DNA of 64,000 bases from Phaseolus vulgaris. Lineage: Eukaryota; Streptophyta; Magnoliopsida; Fabales; Fabaceae. Location: assembly GCF_000499845.2 (NCBI RefSeq), contig NC_023754.2, positions 10,732,618 to 10,796,617 of the forward strand. The letters run 5' to 3'. Below, piece after piece: positions 59,870 to 64,000 of the stretch (the stretch's first letter is position 1; every line of letters starts with the position of its first letter). The position numbers and the translations under genes are program-made. Under the pieces are notes generated by a model. That model was not told the DNA's origin and made no database searches. It saw only the letters and a list, made by a program, of their open reading frames with translations.

Positions 59870-60298
59870 ATGTAACACTTTTTTATGCGTTGCCTTAGAC
59901 TAGTAGAATAGAAAAAACTTGTTTGTTGTCTTAAATTGGTAGATTAGGCAACACCTTTTTGTCAACGTTTAGCCAATATTTTTTATCGTAAACTTTAGGC
60001 GATTTTTTTTAACTATTGTATTTACGTTTTGGCAACATTTGTAAAAGTGCTGTCTTTTTCATTTTTAGACCATATTTATATGTCTGTGACCACTTTTAGG
60101 CCACCATTTTATTATTGAGCACACACATCTAAAGACAACACTTAAAAAATATGGTATAAATAAATAACAATTTTACAAACGTGATCTTTGATAATACTTA
60201 AACCACACTTGTAAAATCGTTGCTTTTTCTATGTTTAAGCAACAATTATATATGTGTGGCCTAGTTCAATGTTACCTAAAGTAAAAAATAGTGTAGTG
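59870..60298 (-). mobile_element. CACTA-like terminal fragment
   Basis: The right edge reads gtaaaaaatagtgtagtg (60281-60298); on the minus strand this is CACTACACTATTTTTTAC, a CACTA-type terminus. The preceding 400 bp carry scattered motifs of the type ggcaaca, gttgcctta, aggcgattt and ggccacc in both orientations. Left end not identified; no ORF. Confidence 0.55.
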
Positions 60299-60304
60299 AA
60301 AGTA

Positions 60305-60429
60305 CATAACCAGTTATGATAGGATGCATAATTGATTCATGGTCACTAAAATAATCGATTACATGGTTTCACATAATCGATTATGTTGGTGACCATAACC
60401 AATTATGCATGCTATCATAATCAGTTATG
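60305..60429. repeat. Imperfect palindrome with TAATCGATTA core
   Basis: Arms of about 41 bp (60305-60346 and 60389-60429) are inverted copies with a few mismatches. The loop holds two more ataatcgatta motifs. It starts seven bases after the CACTA-like end. Confidence 0.75.
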
Positions 60430-60611
60430 TCTTTCCAACTTTTTCAATTTCAATTTTTTAATTCCTCATATATGACATGTTTACCTACTTATTAAGTTAT
60501 TCCTATATATGATGACAATACAATTTGTTATCTTTGACCTTATTTTATTTACATTTAATTTGATATTGAATAATATAATGTTATTTTTTTAAATATATGC
60601 AGGTTTGAAGT

Positions 60612-61510
60612 AATGTCTTCTATAAATCAAAGTGACAAAGAGGTCCCTCTTAACAGAAGGATAAAGAACTTGTGCATCATAATAATTCACCCCTTCCTCC
60701 AAATTTTTCTCATTTCTCGTATCTAATATACCACACATGTTATTTCACAAATGAAAGAAAAATGGAGAAATATTATGGTGACTATGAGGCCAAAGTCATT
60801 TTACAGCTAAAAGTTATGGATTTTGCGTTCTTTGTTACAATTGGATTTCAATTTGCCTTGGCATCTCAGAATTTAGAAAGATTTATGTCATGGATAGGTA
60901 AATGGTATGACAGCCTTATCAAAGTCTTTTACACAAATATGAAATTAGACAAAGAAGATTTGGTTAGTGAGGTTATGAAGAAGAAGATAAAAATAAAGCC
61001 TGATGATTGGATCCATGTTACGAACTTGAAATATGAAGGGCATAAGTTTGATGTAACAAACATCCTGAATATCTCAACTTTGACAGGGATCATGATTTTT
61101 CTGAAATGATAACACCAAAAGTTTCGTAAACGTGGTTGCAGGAATGTCAGAAGTTTAACCATTAAGGACATAGTACTACTTACGCATATGTTCATATTTT
61201 TAAGTCTTTGGTGTAGTAACTATGCACAACTCCTACATGACGATATATTCATAATGCGAGAAATAAAATATAATATTACTATTAATTGGCCACATCATAC
61301 TATTCAACATAAATAATGTTTGTCAACATGTCATGATCACCATGTCAAACAACATGACCCTAATAAAGAACATCCCAGAAGTAGAGATGAACATTTTGGA
61401 GTTGAAGGACATCAACCTCATTTTTTCCAAGATGGTAACATGCTAAACCAAATATAGGGTGTTATTCAAGAACTACAACAAGATATGCAGGGACTCCATT
61501 TAAAAGATAT
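60612..61510 (+). pseudogene. Decayed gene with plant-transposon-protein domain
   Basis: A likely start (ATGTCTTCTATAAATCAAAG at 60612) follows a tatatgcag acceptor-like site. The open part (60672-61109) contains ERKMEKYYGDYEAKV and LERFMSWIGKWYDSLIKVFY, then NLKYEGHKFDVTNI. It resembles the domain in the SIRE extra ORF (YPDLVKVFYSNL). Beyond 61109 the match continues in broken frames (NYAQLLHDDIFI; NWPHHTIQH; LQQDMQGLHLK) to about 61510. It is a separate, diverged family member and not part of a visible LTR element. Function unknown. Confidence 0.6.
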
Positions 61511-63560
61511 AAAAATAACTTTGTTTTAATTTTGTTTCATTTTTTTGTTACAATTTTTTTACAAAATGCTGTAGTAAAATGTAAAAAAAAATGAAAAAAA
61601 AATCTTACGATAAAATTTGGAAATTAAACAGTAAAATATACAATTAACTTTTTATTTTTTAATTAACATATTCAAAGCTTATATATTCTAATATTAATAA
61701 ATTTGTTTTTAAATATAAAAAAAGTAAGATTCGACTTTTCTATTTTAGGGTAATTTAAAAATATTAAAATTTTTAAGTTATGTTAAAGTGTATAAATTAG
61801 AATTTCAATTATTTAGTTATTCATTTCTCTAAACTCTTTCAATACCCTTTTTCAATCAAATTTTATTAGTTAGAAGGTGATTTCATTTAGATCAATCTTA
61901 TTGGATAAAATATTATTTCTCAATTAGTTTAATTATACTTTTCTCTTAGGTTATATATGTGAGTATAGCAAGGTTTCATATATTTAATTACTTTAGAATA
62001 TTTTATGTTGTTTGGTCTAATTTTTTTTATCACTATTGGTTAGTTGGTTAATTAGTGTAGCATAAGCTTTCTAGAGATTTTGAGAGTTTGTAGTTCTTTT
62101 CAATTTGGATTTTTTACTACTTGGAAAGCCAATTTGGATTTTTTAGTACTTGGATAGCGAATTTGGATTATAAGATTTTGTTAAATTAGTTAGGGTGTTG
62201 TTGAAATCTTTATTTATAATTCTATGATGGAATGTTGTAATTGTCTTAATGGTTGCAATAATGTTTTTATGATTTAAGTGTTGATGACCATATTCATAAC
62301 TATAGATAAAAAAGTAAGAGTTAAATTGCAATAAAAAGTGTAATTGGATTTTTAAAACATGTTGGAATGGATAAAGGGTTGTTGAACAAGTCTTGCAAAA
62401 TTTATTGTACCTTTTAAATAATCCAGTTGTTCTCAATATATCACTTAGTGTGTTGGATTGTCATTTGAGAAATGCTCTGATGGTATCATTTATTGTAAGT
62501 ACAAAACATTTTCAATTTAAATGTCCACCTAGTTGGTCAATAATAGAGCTCCTTACTTAGATTGTAGCTTAAGATTAGAACGAAAAGATACCAAAATAAT
62601 TATGTCTCTTCTAAACCCCTCCCATTGCTCAAGTGATGGCTAATCACTCAAGGGATGAAAATGTGAAGTTGGAAATGGAATTATAGAACTTAGTTGTGTG
62701 GTGTTAAATGTCACTCAAGCAAAAATTTGATGCTTAAGCGAAAAAAAAATTAATGTTGATTATCTCTCCTTCGAAAGTTTGGACACTCAAACATTGGTTG
62801 GTGATTCAAGCGAAGAAGAATACAAAACAATTCTCTCTTCCCCTCTTAAGGTATCGATCAAATATTGAGATGAAACTCAAATTATATGTCACATCACTCA
62901 AAAAAACATATTCACTTAAGAAATATTTCTTTATTGGTGTAAAAATTAGAAACTTACTATTTAAGTTCAATATGTTTAGTTATTTCAAGTTGAATATTGA
63001 TGGTGTTGTTATTCATATGTATGATGTACTTATTTGAAAATAAAATTGTGAAATTACAATGTGATTAATGAATATTTTATTTAATGAATAATGTTGTAAG
63101 TAATGGCCATAATAATATCCCTGTATGTGTGTAGATAGGTAGATAGAAAGTGAACTATTAAATTCTAATATAAGTTCAAGGTGAAGAATAATTGATATAT
63201 AATGAGATGTGTAAGATATTATTCTATTATATGATTATATGAGGTATTTAGATGAGATATATATCCATGAAAGTAGATTGTCAAGCAAAACAAAACACTA
63301 ACAAATGTTACTATTTGAGTTTAAATTTAATATTAATATATTGGAAGTAGTCAATCATTATATATCTAATGTGAATAAAATGTGTAACTCATGGTAGGTT
63401 TGGTATGTAATTACACATATATTAATGTTAATTATATATTTAATTAAATAATCATTTCACACTTTGACTTTTGTTGATGTTTGTAATCCTAGTTGTGTTT
63501 TAATATAAAAGTATATGATTCTATAAGTGCAAATATACTAAATATCCAATTAAATATGTT
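61511..63560. other. AT-rich DNA without a recognisable gene
   Basis: The 94-residue frame at 62753-63037 and the 97-residue minus frame at 62436-62143 have no recognised domain. gcttaagcgaa and actcaagcaaa motifs at 62710-62815 recall the gcttgagcgag motif elsewhere in the window. Confidence 0.45.
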
Positions 63561-63569
63561 ACATGATAC

Positions 63570-63773
63570 ATGTTAAACTGTTAATCAGTTTTATAAAATA
63601 GTCTAACATCTTCGTCTGGTGCTCCAGCCTCTGTCCGGTGCTTCAGTCTCTGCCTGACACTTCTATTTAGCGCGCGGGCGCGCGCACACACACACACACA
63701 CACTTGAACATAACACTGTATGTGATTTTCAATAATATCAAATCTTTCTTTTCTCTCTTCTATAATACCTTAC
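63570..63773 (+). repeat. 3' part of the 5' LTR of a copia element
   Basis: A ttttataaaatag TATA-like box (about 63589) is followed by three tandem 19-bp units (63614-63669) and an alternating GC/AC tract. The LTR ends ...ataccttaca at 63773, directly before a primer site. The upstream limit of U3 is not resolved. Confidence 0.55.
63670..63703. repeat. Alternating (GC)n(AC)n tract
   Basis: About 34 bases of nearly perfect purine-pyrimidine alternation (one G-rich break), beginning gcgcgcggg and ending in about nine ca units. Confidence 0.9.
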
Positions 63774-64000
63774 ATGGTATCTAGAGCTTCTTTTTCCTAG
63801 AAACTTGTCTACCTCTTCCACTCCCACTTTAGCCTCTACTGCTACCTCTACCACTGATTAGTCTCTTCCGCTTCTCTATGAACTTTCAACATACCCATTA
63901 GTCTGGCAATAACAAGTTGATGCCATGACTCAAGGTTAAAATCTTTATCACTTCTTGGATGGTTCTTGCGTTCCTCCTCATTTTATTTCTACGTCAGATG
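63774..64000 (+). pseudogene. Copia primer site and start of gag (runs off the window)
   Basis: tggtatctagagc (63777-63789) is a Met-tRNA-type primer site with one extra base. From about 63812 a single frame reads TSSTPTLASTATSTTD, SLPLLYELSTYPLVWQ, QVDAMTQG and NLYHFLDGSCVPPHF, separated by TAG, TAA and TAA. This is the N-terminus of a copia gag, already disabled by three stops. The rest lies beyond 64000. Confidence 0.65.

Noticed and set aside
62753..63037. 94-residue plus-strand ORF as a gene
   Set aside because: No recognised domain, AT-driven composition and no supporting signals.

Overview
The window is AT-rich plant nuclear DNA made almost entirely of nested transposable elements. 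I found no convincing single-copy host gene and no tRNA, rRNA or CRISPR. Ty1/copia and Ty3/gypsy elements with Met-tRNA primer sites, CACTA-, MULE- and hAT-like debris, and several interspersed repeats that I know from memory as legume repeats point to a legume, probably a phaseoloid (bean or cowpea type). The species is an inference.

Layout. 739-5590: 3' half of a Tat-type gypsy element (integrase fragment on +, an 80-95 bp tandem repeat, a long antisense gene, polypurine tract and 3' LTR). 5600-8640: AAT/ATT low-complexity DNA holding a 2.1 kb solo LTR (6254-8366) with a perfect 5-bp target-site duplication. 9740-12097: a small MULE with ~300 bp inverted terminal repeats and a transposase remnant; a second solo LTR sits inside its right repeat. 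12355-17481: an old, decayed copia element on the minus strand. 17482-30450: mostly non-coding AT-rich DNA with one MITE-like inverted repeat and an array of short GAAAATATTTTC-type motifs. 30450-31360: a CACTA-like end with arrays of perfect hairpins around a CT-rich, leader-like insert. 31560-34854: an LTR with primer site, then a second Tat 3' LTR split by a solo LTR with a perfect 5-bp duplication. 36055-43748: a full-length Tekay-type gypsy element with TSD atttg. 47080-58105: an old copia element whose protease is split by a full-length young SIRE/Maximus-type element (48049-56693, TSD catat). 58200-61510: hAT-like and CACTA-like ends, an imperfect palindrome and a decayed plant-transposon-domain gene. 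63570-64000: the start of another copia element that runs out of the window.

How the genes relate. All recognisable genes belong to mobile elements. The two complete elements are both disabled: the Tekay copy by one frameshift, eight in-frame stops and a changed reverse transcriptase active site; the SIRE copy by loss of protease and most of integrase, although its reverse transcriptase/RNase H frame is open. LTR divergence counted by eye is about 1.7% for the SIRE copy and about 3% for the Tekay copy, so the SIRE insertion is the younger. The most unusual items are the PR-IN-deleted young SIRE element carrying a sense extra ORF of the plant-transposon-protein family, the hairpin-array CACTA-like element, and the Tat antisense gene kept in one frame.
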